NCBI RefSeq assembly: GCF_003353015.1
Contig: NZ_QREM01000008.1
Span: 239,198-303,197 of the forward strand
Origin: Xanthomonas arboricola
GTDB taxonomy: Bacteria > Pseudomonadota > Gammaproteobacteria > Xanthomonadales > Xanthomonadaceae
Length of the DNA stretch: 64,000 nt
Reading direction: 5' to 3'
Within the stretch, counting starts at the first letter, position 1. Every line of letters begins with the position of its first letter. The position numbers and the translations under genes were made by a program. Positions 1-11,910 of the stretch are shown here, one piece after another. The notes below the pieces were generated by a model. That model had not been told where the DNA came from. It searched no databases and saw nothing but the letters and a program-made list of their open reading frames with translations.

Positions 1-24
1 GCCCGCAGCTCGCAACCCGCTTTT

Positions 25-101
25 CCCGATTCCCGATTCCCGATTCCCGATTCCCGATTCCCGATTCCCGATTCCCGATTCCCGATTCCCGATTCCCGAT
101 T
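25..101. repeat. Tandem heptamer CCCGATT, 11 perfect copies
   Basis: Eleven uninterrupted copies of CCCGATT (GGGAATC... register on the minus strand) lie just upstream of the first gene. The minus strand has runs of three G every seven bases, which fits a G-quadruplex pattern repeated many times. The same heptamer family recurs at 23624, 33734, 41517, 49600, 49714 and 61633, always between genes. G-rich GGGNATC heptamers are known to be enriched in Xanthomonas genomes. Copy number is likely to vary between strains. Confidence 0.97.
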
Positions 102-132
102 CCCCGCCCCACCAATATGCGAAACTGACACG

Positions 133-924
133 ATGACAATCGTTCTCATCGCGTTCGCCCTGTATCTGCTGGCCACGGCGCTGCTCACCCGGTCGGTGCT
201 GCGCGATGGCAACCAGGCGCCCGCCCGCTGGCTGATCCCGGCGCTGGCGGCCGTGGCGCTGCATGCCGGGTACCACGTGCTGGTGGCACTGCGCACCGCC
301 GGCGGACCGGACATGCACTTCTTCGCGGCGCTCTCGCTGTGCGGCCTGGGCATGGCCGCGCTGACGGCGGTGTTCGGCGCGCGCGGGCGCATGGCGGCGG
401 TGGGCGTGGTGGTGTTCCCGCTGTCGGCGATCCTGCTGGCCTGCTACCACGCCTACGGCCACGAACCGAGCCCGGACCTGGGCTGGCGGCTGGAACTGCA
501 CGCGTGGATGGCACTGCTGGCCTATGCCACGCTGGGCATCGCCGCGTTGCTGGCGATCATGCTGTGGCTGCAGGAGCGGGCCCTGCGCCGGCGCGACTTC
601 CATACCTGGCTGCGCGCGCTGCCGCCGTTGACCGAGCTGGAGACGCTGCTGTTCCGCACCATCACGGTGGGCTTCGTGCTGTTGAGCCTGACCCTGCTGA
701 CCGGCCTGCTGTTCGTGCAGGACTTCCTGGCGCAGCGGCTGCTGCACAAGACCGTGCTCAGCATCCTGTCGTGGATCGTGTTCGGTGCGCTGTTGATCGG
801 CCGCTGGCGCAACGGCTGGCGCGGCACCAAGGCGGTGCACTGGACGCTGACCGCGATGGCGCTGCTGGTGTTGTCGTTCTTCGGCAGCAAGTTCGTGATC
901 GAACTGGTGCTGGGGCCGCGCTGA
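133..924 (+). CDS. CcsA/YpjD-like cytochrome c assembly family membrane protein
   Basis: A 263-residue integral membrane protein with about eight hydrophobic segments spread over the whole length. Its composition and length match the CcsA/HemX-like inner-membrane family (E. coli YpjD type) annotated as cytochrome c assembly protein. In gamma-proteobacteria this gene usually sits next to ffh, which would lie left of the window. Family members handle or bind heme near the membrane, but the YpjD branch has no proven reaction, so a role in heme transfer is inference. The start at 133 follows the heptamer array by about 30 bases. I see no strong ribosome binding site. Confidence 0.8.
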   Translation: MTIVLIAFALYLLATALLTRSVLRDGNQAPARWLIPALAAVALHAGYHVLVALRTAGGPDMHFFAALSLCGLGMAALTAVFGARGRMAAVGVVVFPLSAILLACYHAYGHEPSPDLGWRLELHAWMALLAYATLGIAALLAIMLWLQERALRRRDFHTWLRALPPLTELETLLFRTITVGFVLLSLTLLTGLLFVQDFLAQRLLHKTVLSILSWIVFGALLIGRWRNGWRGTKAVHWTLTAMALLVLSFFGSKFVIELVLGPR

Positions 925-1076
925 TCGACCTGGCTTCAGGGGCGTCCTGGCCGCACCGTCGCGGCGATCCCCGTTTGCTTAGGATCAGGTCGCTACCAGC
1001 GTCCGCGCCGCCCAAGCCGGTTTCCTCCAAGGCATAGCATTGGCGGCGGGAATGCCCCCCCACTAGCAAGCCGCGC

Positions 1077-2126
1077 TCAGGCGTCCAGCGCAGCGCTCAC
1101 CACCGCCCAGGGCTGATCCGGACCGGGGTCGGCGAAGTGATAGGCGATGCGGCGGCGGTAGACCTGCCCGGGCCGCAAGATCGTCGACGGGAAGTTGGGG
1201 TGGTTGGGCGCATCCGGGTAGTCCTGCGGCTCCAGGCAGACGCCGCGGCCCAGGCCGGGATGGTGGTCGTCCAGGTGCTGGCCTTCGTAGAGTTGCACCG
1301 CCGGTGCGTCGCTGCGGATCCGCAGCGCCACGCCACTGTGCGGCGAGTACAGCTCGGCCACGCAATCGGCCCCGGCGGCCAGCACCAGGCATTGGTCGTA
1401 GCCCTTGCCGAGCACCACCTGCGGGTGCGCCGGATCGAGAGTGTCGGCCAGTGCCGCGGCCTCGCGGAAATCGAACGGCGTACCGGCGACCGAGGCAATC
1501 TCGCCGGTCGGGATCGACTCGGCATCCACCGGCAGATAGCGATCGGCCGGCACGCGCAGCACCTGCAGCGCGGCGCGCTGATGCGGGTCGCCGGAGAGGT
1601 TGAAGTAGGGGTGATGGGTGAGGTTCAACGGGGTGGCGGCATCGCATTGCGCCTCGAAGTCCAGCTGCAGGCGGCGCCCTCGCAGCTGCAGCAGCGCGCG
1701 CACCTGCAGATTGCCGGGATAGCCTTCTTCGCCATCGGGCGAGTGGTAACCGAGCAGCACCTGGTCCGGTGCCTGCTCCAGCACATTCCACACGCGCCGC
1801 CCGAAGCCGCGCAGGCCGCCGTGCAGCTGGTTGCGCCCTTCGTTGGCGGCCAGCGTGTGGGTGACGCCGTCCAGCGTGTAGCGCGCACCGGCAATGCGGT
1901 TGCCGAAGCGGCCGACCAGGATGTTGAGGCTGTCGCCATCGGCGGCGTACGCCGGCAGATCCGGCAATGCCAGCAGCAGCGGCACCACCCCGCGCGCGGT
2001 GGTCAGCCGCAGCGCATGCAGGATGCCGCCGTAGGTGAGCACTTCCGCCTCCAGTCCGGCATCGCTGCGCAACGTGAGCGCATGGACCTCGACACCGTCT
2101 GGCAATTGTCCGAATACGCGCTGCAT
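1077..2126 (-). CDS. galM: Aldose 1-epimerase (mutarotase)
   Basis: A 349-residue cytoplasmic GalM-family enzyme that interconverts alpha and beta anomers of aldoses such as galactose, glucose or arabinose. Family landmarks are visible: LHGG at His102, THHPYFN at about 170-176 with the second catalytic His, Asp244 in the GYDQ segment, and the catalytic Glu299 in CLEPQDYPDAPNHP. The start was set at MQRVFG; the open frame runs about 49 codons further upstream but that part has no family similarity. It is divergent from a GH51 arabinofuranosidase, so it probably prepares sugars released from plant cell-wall polysaccharide. Confidence 0.93.
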   Translation of the reverse strand: MQRVFGQLPDGVEVHALTLRSDAGLEAEVLTYGGILHALRLTTARGVVPLLLALPDLPAYAADGDSLNILVGRFGNRIAGARYTLDGVTHTLAANEGRNQLHGGLRGFGRRVWNVLEQAPDQVLLGYHSPDGEEGYPGNLQVRALLQLRGRRLQLDFEAQCDAATPLNLTHHPYFNLSGDPHQRAALQVLRVPADRYLPVDAESIPTGEIASVAGTPFDFREAAALADTLDPAHPQVVLGKGYDQCLVLAAGADCVAELYSPHSGVALRIRSDAPAVQLYEGQHLDDHHPGLGRGVCLEPQDYPDAPNHPNFPSTILRPGQVYRRRIAYHFADPGPDQPWAVVSAALDA

Positions 2127-2368
2127 GGATCGTCCCACCGATACTGGAAGCTGGCGAGCATAACGGGGTGGCGCGGTTGCCGACCATGCCACGGCGCACA
2201 TCCCGGCGTGCGACCCGATCGCGCTGGCGGCCTGGCAGGCGCCAGCGCGCGTCGATTGATCGCGATGCAGCAATACAAGCCGCCCCTGCAGGCACTAGGC
2301 TAGCGACGCGCCCACCGACGCTGCGGCGTGTGACCACCCCGACCGACCAGCACAGGAGCCCCAGGCCG

Positions 2369-3958
2369 ATGCAGTGGATTTTTCCCACGTTGCGGATATC
2401 GCCCGGACGGCTGGTGCAGGCTGTCGTCGGCGCGGCCTTGCTCGCCAGCGCGCTCGCCGCTGCCGCTGCCGCTGCCGAGGTCAAGGTGACCGGTACGCTG
2501 CGCGTGGACCAGCCTGGCGCGCAGGTGTCGCGGCAGCTGTTCGGCCAGTTCGCCGAGCACCTGGGCACCGGCATCTACGGCGGGGTGTGGGTCGGCGAGG
2601 ACTCGACGATTGCCAATACGCGCGGCTATCGCAACGATGTGCTGGCCGCGCTGAAGGCGATTGCCGTGCCCAACATCCGCTGGCCGGGCGGCTGCTTCGC
2701 CGACGAATACCATTGGCGCGATGGCGTCGGCGCGCCGGCCAGGCGCCCGGTCAGCGTCAACACGCACTGGGGCGGCGTGGAAGAATCCAACCGCTTCGGC
2801 ACGCACGAGTTCATGGACTTCACCGAGCTGCTCGGCACCCAGGCCTACATCGCCGGCAACGTGGGCAATGCGGCGCCGGACGAGATCGCGCAGTGGGCCG
2901 AGTACATGACCGCGCCCACCCGCTCCAGCCTGGCCAACGAGCGCCGCGCCAATGGCCGCGACGCACCGTGGCAGGTGCCCTACTTCGGCGTGGGCAACGA
3001 GTTGTGGGGCTGCGGCGGCAACATGCGCGTGGAATACGCAGCAGACGTGTATCGGCGCTACCAGACCTTCGTCAAGGCACCGGCCAACCAGAAGATCCTC
3101 AAGATCGCGCCCGGCCCCAACAACGACGACTACCACTGGACCGAAGTGATGATGCGCGAGGCCGGCACGCTGATGGACGGCCTGAGCCTGCACTACTACA
3201 CCGTGCCCGGTGGCTGGCCGCCGCGCGCCTCCTCCACCGACTTCGACGAAGCCGCCTGGATCGACACGCTGGCGCGCACGCTGGTGATGGACGAGCTGGT
3301 CAGCAAACACAGCGCGATCATGGACCGCTACGACCCGGGCAAGAAGGTCGCGCTGGTGGTGGACGAATGGGGCACCTGGTACGCCGGGCTGCCGGATGCG
3401 AACCCGGGCTTTCTGCATCAACAAAACAGCCTGCGCGATGCGTTGGTGGCCGCGTTGAACATCGACATCTTCAGCGCACATGCCGAACGCGTGCGCATGG
3501 CCAACATCGCGCAGATGGTCAACGTGCTGCAGGCGATGATCCTCACCGACGGCGACAAGATGGTGCTGACGCCCACCTATCACGTGTTCGCGCTGTACAA
3601 GCCCTACCAGGACGCCACCCAGTTGCCGCTGCAACTACGCACGCCGGAGTATCGCCACGGCGATGTGCACGTGCCCGCGGTGCATGGCTCGGCGGTCAAG
3701 GCCAGGGACGGGCACGTCTATCTTGCGCTGACCAATCTGGATGCCGACGCAGCGGCAAGCGTGAGCCTGGAAGTGGAAGGCCTGTCACCGACCAGCGTGG
3801 ACGGGCAGATCCTCACTGCGCCGGCGATCACCACGCACAACACGTTCGCCCAGCCGCATGCGGTGGAGCCGAAAGCATTCAAGGGCGCGCGGGTGCGAGG
3901 CCAGGCCTTGACGGTGGCCCTGCCGGCGCATTCGATCGTGATGCTCAAGCTGGAGTGA
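2369..3958 (+). CDS. Secreted alpha-L-arabinofuranosidase, glycoside hydrolase family 51
   Basis: A 529-residue GH51 enzyme that removes terminal arabinofuranose from arabinan and arabinoxylan. Residues 1-36 form a signal peptide with an Ala-rich end, so it is exported, unlike many cytoplasmic GH51 enzymes. The acid/base Glu211 is in GVGNELWGCGG and the nucleophile Glu333 in VDEWGTWYAG; IRWPGGCFADEYHW is the family substrate-cleft motif. The ATG at 2369 is preceded by CAGGAG at a suitable distance and starts the signal peptide; the open frame begins about 67 codons earlier without coding character. It fits plant cell-wall degradation together with galM. Confidence 0.93.
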   Translation: MQWIFPTLRISPGRLVQAVVGAALLASALAAAAAAAEVKVTGTLRVDQPGAQVSRQLFGQFAEHLGTGIYGGVWVGEDSTIANTRGYRNDVLAALKAIAVPNIRWPGGCFADEYHWRDGVGAPARRPVSVNTHWGGVEESNRFGTHEFMDFTELLGTQAYIAGNVGNAAPDEIAQWAEYMTAPTRSSLANERRANGRDAPWQVPYFGVGNELWGCGGNMRVEYAADVYRRYQTFVKAPANQKILKIAPGPNNDDYHWTEVMMREAGTLMDGLSLHYYTVPGGWPPRASSTDFDEAAWIDTLARTLVMDELVSKHSAIMDRYDPGKKVALVVDEWGTWYAGLPDANPGFLHQQNSLRDALVAALNIDIFSAHAERVRMANIAQMVNVLQAMILTDGDKMVLTPTYHVFALYKPYQDATQLPLQLRTPEYRHGDVHVPAVHGSAVKARDGHVYLALTNLDADAAASVSLEVEGLSPTSVDGQILTAPAITTHNTFAQPHAVEPKAFKGARVRGQALTVALPAHSIVMLKLE

Positions 3959-4062
3959 GCGATGGCGGCGGCGGCATCCGTTGCCGCCGCCGTTGCTCGG
4001 GAACGGCGGCGGCGCAAACCGCGTGCTTCACGGCGTATCGCACTCAGGCAAACCGGGACCTG

Positions 4063-4100
4063 GCACCTGTCACCTGTCACCTGGCACCTGTTGTCACCTG
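4063..4100. repeat. Short tandem heptamer array CACCTG(T/G), five copies
   Basis: Five near-identical CACCTGT or CACCTGG units follow the arabinofuranosidase gene; the last is offset by TGT. It is a simple sequence repeat with the same seven-base period as the GGGNATC family but a different unit. No coding function is apparent in this gap between convergent genes. Confidence 0.85.
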
Positions 4101-4187
4101 GCACGCGTCACGCCCACGCGTCAGCACATCGCACCTGCGTGCGCCTGGTCGAGCAGAACAGGCCGCCAGGCGGTCTTCGGCTGTCGG

Positions 4188-5159
4188 CTACACCACGGTT
4201 GCCGCCTGGGCCGGTACCGGCGCCAGCGCGGGCGCAGCAGCACGCCATGGCACGGGCAGGCGTTCGAGTACGTGCTCCATGAAGGCGCGCACCTTGGGGG
4301 TGAAGTCGCGGCGGTCGGCGACGCAGAGGTAGATCCGCAACGGCTCCGGCAATGCCTGGGCGGTGCTTCCAAGATCGGAGACAAACAGCGGCTGCAGCTC
4401 GCCGCGCTGCAGGTACGGCTGCACCACATAGGCGGCCAGGCGCGCGATACCGCCGCCGGCAGCGGCCATGGTGGCGAGCGCGTCGATATCGTCGCTGACC
4501 ATCGCCTTGCCCAGCTCCGGCTGGAAGCGCACGCCATTGCGCACGAAATTCCACGGCAGGCAGCGTCCGTCGACCGGATACCGCAGCAGCAGGCAATCGT
4601 GATACTTCAAGTCGTCGGCGGTCTGCGGCGTCCCGCAGCGCGCCAGATACTCGGGCGCTGCGCAGACCACCAGCGGCACCTGGGCGATGCAGCGCGCCAC
4701 CAGGCCGTCTTCCAGCTGCGCTTCGATGCGCAGGCTGACATCCACGCTTTCCTGGGCGTGCTGCACGGCCCGGTCGGTACACAGCAGCTCGATCTCCAGC
4801 TGCGGATACTGGTGACGCAGGGCCGGCAGCATCGGGGCGAGCACGTGCCGCGCAAAGGCCGCGGTGCTGGCCACCCGCAAGCGCCCCGCCGGGGCCTGCT
4901 GCGGCCCGGCCACCGATTGCCGCGCGCGCTCCAGGTCGCGCTCCAGCTGCCGCACCTGCTCGAAGTACAGCGTGCCGCGCTCGGTCAGCGCCAGGCTGCG
5001 CGTGGTCCGGTGCAGCAGACGCACGCCCAGGTGCTGTTCCAGACGCGCGATGTTCTGGCTGACCGCGGCGGCACTGATCCCCAGCAACTTGGCGCCGCCG
5101 GCAATGCTGCCGGCATCGACGGTGCTGACAAAGCTGCGGATGGACTGAAGAATGTTCAT
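4188..5159 (-). CDS. LysR-family transcriptional regulator
   Basis: A 323-residue LysR-type regulator. The first 60 residues form the winged helix-turn-helix (ISAAAVSQNIARLEQHLG, followed by the RLLHRTTRSLALTERG wing). Residues about 90-300 form the periplasmic-binding-protein-like effector domain. The start at MNILQS is preferred over an upstream ATG seven codons earlier because family members begin here. It is divergent from the small DUF2798 gene across 135 bases that contain a dyad of LysR-box type (5187-5203), so it probably controls that gene and itself. The effector is unknown. Confidence 0.92.
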   Translation of the reverse strand: MNILQSIRSFVSTVDAGSIAGGAKLLGISAAAVSQNIARLEQHLGVRLLHRTTRSLALTERGTLYFEQVRQLERDLERARQSVAGPQQAPAGRLRVASTAAFARHVLAPMLPALRHQYPQLEIELLCTDRAVQHAQESVDVSLRIEAQLEDGLVARCIAQVPLVVCAAPEYLARCGTPQTADDLKYHDCLLLRYPVDGRCLPWNFVRNGVRFQPELGKAMVSDDIDALATMAAAGGGIARLAAYVVQPYLQRGELQPLFVSDLGSTAQALPEPLRIYLCVADRRDFTPKVRAFMEHVLERLPVPWRAAAPALAPVPAQAATVV

Positions 5160-5186
5160 TGGCAGGGCAAGTATTACCAAACGATT

Positions 5187-5203
5187 CGTAAGTTTTTCTT
5201 ACG
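5187..5203. promoter_or_regulatory. Candidate LysR operator dyad
   Basis: CGTAAG and CTTACG form a perfect inverted repeat around TTTTT, in the gap between a divergent LysR gene and its likely target. The right arm is also part of a 10-base palindrome CTTACGTAAG (5198-5207). Position and symmetry fit a LysR-type box; binding is inferred. Confidence 0.6.
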
Positions 5204-5294
5204 TAAGCCGCAAGGCTACGCGATCTACCCCGCCCTTGGTGGCGTCTCTACAGTGCTGCCCATCGCACCGATCCGCGCCAGTCGAGGCCATTGC

Positions 5295-5570
5295 ATGTCG
5301 TCAGCTCCCCCCTCCGCCCCGTTGCTGCGCCCACGCTGGAAACTGGGCGTGCGTACCACCCCGTTCGTGTTCGCGTTCTACATGGCCGCGATCATGGCCC
5401 TGCTGATGTGCCTGGTGATCACCGGTGCCAACACCGGCCTTGCGCCCGGCTACCTGTGGCGCGTGCTGGATGCCTATCGCATTGCGATGCCCACCGCGTT
5501 CTGCTGCGTGCTGGTGGTGCGCCCGCTGGTCATACGGCTGGTGGCGTGGACGGTACACGCGGGACATTGA
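5295..5570 (+). CDS. Small two-helix membrane protein, DUF2798 family
   Basis: A 91-residue protein with two hydrophobic segments (about 23-45 and 62-82) and a basic N-terminus, resembling DUF2798 proteins of unknown function. Genes of this family are often found beside a LysR regulator, as here. The ATG at 5295 gives the expected family length; the same frame is open far upstream, but that is the antisense of the LysR gene. No catalytic motif is visible. Confidence 0.8.
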   Translation: MSSAPPSAPLLRPRWKLGVRTTPFVFAFYMAAIMALLMCLVITGANTGLAPGYLWRVLDAYRIAMPTAFCCVLVVRPLVIRLVAWTVHAGH

Positions 5571-5616
5571 CCCGGACACCGCAACTGCCTGTGCGGTCCC
5601 GGCCAAGCATCTGCAG

Positions 5617-5640
5617 CCGGCAGTGCCACGCAACTGCCGG
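5617..5640. terminator. Stem-loop between convergent genes
   Basis: CCGGCAGT and ACTGCCGG form a perfect 8-base stem with an 8-base loop, located between the DUF2798 stop and the response-regulator stop. There is no run of T on either side, so it may stabilise 3' ends rather than act as a classical Rho-independent terminator. Confidence 0.4.
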
Positions 5641-5656
5641 TGCATGCAGCCAGCGC

Positions 5657-6025
5657 TCAGGCGCTGGTCGCAGCGCCTTTCAACACATCGATCAGCTGAC
5701 GCAGGCGATACGGCTTGGGCAGGAAATCCACCTGCGCCGGCAGCGGCGGCAACTGCGCCTTTGCGAATCCCGAAGCCAGGATCACCCGCGCCTGCGGCAG
5801 CAGCTGCGCCACGTGTTCGCTCAATTCGATGCCCGACATGCCGTTGGGCATGCGGATGTCGCTGAACACCACATCGTAGGGGCCATGCTCGCGCAGCATG
5901 CGCAACGCGCTATGCCCGTCGTCGGCGGTTTCGACGGTGATGCCGGCATCGCGCAGCGCCTCACCGATCAGTTCGCGCAATTCCTGTTGATCTTCCACCA
6001 TCAACAGACGCAGGGGTTCAGTCAT
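5657..6025 (-). CDS. Single-domain response regulator (receiver only)
   Basis: A 122-residue stand-alone receiver domain. The acidic pocket Glu11-Asp12, phospho-acceptor Asp56 (VVFSDIRMP) and conserved Lys104 (FLPKPY) are all present. It has no output domain, so it must act by protein contact or phosphotransfer. The ATG lies inside the last codons of the upstream histidine kinase (8-base overlap), showing co-translation with its likely partner. Confidence 0.93.
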   Translation of the reverse strand: MTEPLRLLMVEDQQELRELIGEALRDAGITVETADDGHSALRMLREHGPYDVVFSDIRMPNGMSGIELSEHVAQLLPQARVILASGFAKAQLPPLPAQVDFLPKPYRLRQLIDVLKGAATSA

Positions 6026-7181
6026 GCTCAGCCTCCTCGATGGCCGGGAGAAACAGGGTAACGGTGGTGCCGCGACCGGGAGCGGTGTCCAGTTCGACGA
6101 AGCCACCGGATTGGGATGCAAAGCCATGCACCTGGCTCAATCCCAGGCCCGAGCCCTTGCCCACGTCCTTGGTGGTGAAAAACGGCTCGCTGGCGCATTG
6201 CGCCACATGCGCGGGCATGCCGGGGCCGTCATCGCGCACGGCAATGCCGACGTAATGGCACGGCCGGCCATGCGGATCGGACGGCGCAACACGCAACGCC
6301 GCGGCGGTTTGCAGCACGATGGTGCCGCCGCCGGGCATGGCATCGCAGCTATTGAACACCAGATTGAGCAAGGCCGCTTCCAGTTGGCCGGGGTCCACGC
6401 GGATATCGGGCAATTGCTCGGCAAACTCGAGCGACAAGGCAAGGCCGGCCGGGCAGGCACGCCGCAGCAGTTCGAGCGAGCGCGTCACCACCGCGTTGGC
6501 GCCATGGCGCTCGGGAATCAACCGCTGCCCACGTGCGAAGGACAGCAGTTGGCGCGTCAGCAAGGTGCCCCGATCGACTGCGGTCTGCGCGGCCTCCACC
6601 AGCATGCGCGTACGCGCGTCGTCGCCGGCACGCAGCGCGATCAGGTCCAGGCTGGTCACCATGACCGTCAGCAGGTTGTTGAAATCGTGCGCCATGCCGA
6701 GCGTCAGGCGGCCCAGCGCATCCACCTTCTGCGACTGCAGCAGTGCCTGCTGCGCCTGCTGCAACAGCTGTTGCGCCTGGTGCCGCTGGTCGATGTCGCA
6801 GGTGACCTTGGCGAACCCGACCAAGACGCCGAACTCCAGCACCGGCTCGATTGCCACGCTCGCCCAGAAGCGGCTGCCATCCTTGCGCAGTCGCCAGCCT
6901 TCGGTGGCAAAGCGCCCGTCGCGCCTGGCGGTGTCCAGATTGCGGGCCGGTTCGCCGCGCTGCACGTCCTCGGGCAGATAGAAGCGCGAGAAATGCGAGC
7001 CGATCACCTCGGCGGCGGTGTACCCCTTGATGCGCTCGCCGCCGGGGTTCCAGCTGCAGACATGGCCACCGGTGTCGAGCATGTAGATCGCATAGTTGGA
7101 CACGCTCTGCACCAACAGCTGGCATTGCCGGCTGTCGTGAGAAAGCGGCCCCGCACTGTCGACGGCCGTTTCCGCATCCAT
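6018..7181 (-). CDS. PAS-domain sensor histidine kinase (soluble)
   Basis: A 387-residue kinase without membrane segments. A PAS domain covers about 25-135 (WNPGGERIKGY, WRLRKDGSRFWASV). A Gln-rich coiled linker leads to the phospho-acceptor His165 in GMAHDFNNLL, followed by the ATPase domain with NSCDAMPGGG, RDDGPGMP and KGSGLGLSQVHG boxes. Its partner receiver overlaps the 3' end. It is divergent from the large hybrid kinase at 7338, so the two systems share a 156-base control region. The PAS lacks the LOV-type cysteine motif, so light sensing by flavin adduct is unlikely. The signal is unknown. Confidence 0.92.
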   Translation of the reverse strand: MDAETAVDSAGPLSHDSRQCQLLVQSVSNYAIYMLDTGGHVCSWNPGGERIKGYTAAEVIGSHFSRFYLPEDVQRGEPARNLDTARRDGRFATEGWRLRKDGSRFWASVAIEPVLEFGVLVGFAKVTCDIDQRHQAQQLLQQAQQALLQSQKVDALGRLTLGMAHDFNNLLTVMVTSLDLIALRAGDDARTRMLVEAAQTAVDRGTLLTRQLLSFARGQRLIPERHGANAVVTRSLELLRRACPAGLALSLEFAEQLPDIRVDPGQLEAALLNLVFNSCDAMPGGGTIVLQTAAALRVAPSDPHGRPCHYVGIAVRDDGPGMPAHVAQCASEPFFTTKDVGKGSGLGLSQVHGFASQSGGFVELDTAPGRGTTVTLFLPAIEEAEHD

Positions 7182-7337
7182 CAGGCGACTTTCCCCCGCA
7201 AAAGCGCGCGACCATAGTAACGGGTGCGTGAAGGTTGCGTGCAAGCCAACCCGGCTGCAAAGCGTCAAAATACCGGCGATTTGCGCGTGAAACTTATCGG
7301 CTACCATGACCGCCCCCTGGTCCGGCCCGTCGCCTTT

Positions 7338-10498
<3,161 letters not shown>

Positions 10499-10502
<4 letters not shown>

Positions 10503-11326
10503 ATGCGGTGGAGCTGTTCGACCTGGAGCTGCGGGTGCTGCTGGAGGCGGTCTACCAGCGCTATCACTACGACTTCCGCGATTACGCGGTGTCCTCGCTG
10601 CGCCGGCGCATGCGCCACGCGATGGCGCGCCTGGAATGCACGCGCGTGGCCGACCTGCAGCACCGCCTGCTGCACGAACCGGACACCTTTGCGCAGGCGA
10701 TGCAGTTCTTCACCGTGCAGGTGTCGGAGATGTTCCGCGACCCGGCCTATTTCCGCGTCCTGCGCGACCACGCGGTGCCGGTCTTGCGGACCTATCCGTC
10801 GATCAAGCTGTGGGTGGCCGGCTGCAGCACCGGCGAGGAAGTCTGGTCGCTGGCGATCCTGCTGCACGAAGAAGGCCTGCTGGAAAAGGCGGTGATCTAC
10901 GCCACCGACATCAATCCCGAAGCCTTGGGCATGGCCGAAGCCGGCGCCTTCGGCATCGACCGCATCGCGCAGTTCAGCCGCAACTACCTGGACGCCGGCG
11001 GCCGCGGCTCGCTGTCCGACTACTACACCACCGCCTACGATGGCGCGGTCTTCGATCGCCGGCTGAAGCGCAATATCGTCTTCGCCGATCACAGCCTGGC
11101 CACCGATACGGTGTTCTCCGAAGTGCATCTGGTGTCGTGCCGCAACGTGCTGATCTATTTCAACCGCAGCCTGCAGGACCGTGCAGTGGGCCTGTTCCAC
11201 GACGCGCTGGTGCACCGCGGGTTCCTGGGCCTGGGCAGCAAGGAATCGCTGCAGTTCGGCGCGCATGCGCAGGCGTTCGAAACCGTGGCGCGCGAGCAGC
11301 GCCTGTTCCGCAAGGCGGCGGCATGA
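10499..11326 (+). CDS. cheR: CheR-type chemoreceptor methyltransferase
   Basis: A 275-residue S-adenosylmethionine-dependent methyltransferase of the CheR family, which methylates glutamates of chemoreceptors. The N-terminal all-helical domain ends at about residue 75. The SAM site is WVAGCSTGEEVWSLAIL, followed by YATDINPEAL and SCRNVLIYF. The start codon overlaps the stop of the hybrid kinase (ATGA), and the 3' end overlaps cheB the same way. No chemoreceptor gene lies nearby, so the methylated partner may be a kinase or a distant receptor. Confidence 0.92.
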
Positions 11327-11910
11327 ACGTGATGCACACGGCGGCAGCGCAGTTCGACGCGATGGTGATCGGTGCCTCGGCCGGCGGTGTCGTGGCCTTG
11401 CAGGCGCTGTTGTCCAGCCTGCCTGCGGATCTGCCGATGCCGGTGCTGGCGGTACTGCATCTGCCGCGCGACCGCACCAGCCACCTTGCCGAGCTGATGG
11501 ATGCACGCTGCGCCCTGCCGGTGCGCGAGGCCGAAGACAAGCAGCCGCTGCTCGCCGGCAGCGTGACCATCGCCCCGCCCGACTACCATCTGCTGGTGGA
11601 AACGCGCGACAGCCTGGCGCTGTCGATGGATGCGCCGGTGCTGTTCTCGCGCCCGGCGATCGACCCCCTGTTCGAATCGGCGGCCGACGTGTTCGGGCAG
11701 CGCCTGCTGGCGATCCTGCTCACCGGTGCCAGCAGCGACGGCAGCGCCGGAGTGGCGGCGGTGCGCGCGGTCGGCGGCAGCGCCTGGATCCAGCGCCCCG
11801 ACGATGCCGCCGCACCGCTGATGCCCGCCTCCGCGCTCGCCCATGCTGGCGCCGATGCGGTGCTCACCCTGCAGGCGATCTGCAGCCGACTGGAAACCTT
11901 TCACCCATGA
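11323..11910 (+). CDS. CheB-type methylesterase, catalytic domain only
   Basis: A 195-residue protein corresponding to the CheB methylesterase domain without the usual N-terminal receiver. The catalytic triad is recognisable: Ser19 in IGASAGG, His46 in VLHLPRD and Asp139 in TGASSDGSAG. Canonical CheB is about 350 residues and is activated through its receiver; here control may come from the receivers encoded on either side. It overlaps cheR and the following receiver-kinase by four bases each. Confidence 0.9.
   Translation: MNVMHTAAAQFDAMVIGASAGGVVALQALLSSLPADLPMPVLAVLHLPRDRTSHLAELMDARCALPVREAEDKQPLLAGSVTIAPPDYHLLVETRDSLALSMDAPVLFSRPAIDPLFESAADVFGQRLLAILLTGASSDGSAGVAAVRAVGGSAWIQRPDDAAAPLMPASALAHAGADAVLTLQAICSRLETFHP

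Noticed and set aside
25-101. CRISPR-like array
   Set aside because: The units are contiguous seven-base repeats without spacers, and no cas gene is present.
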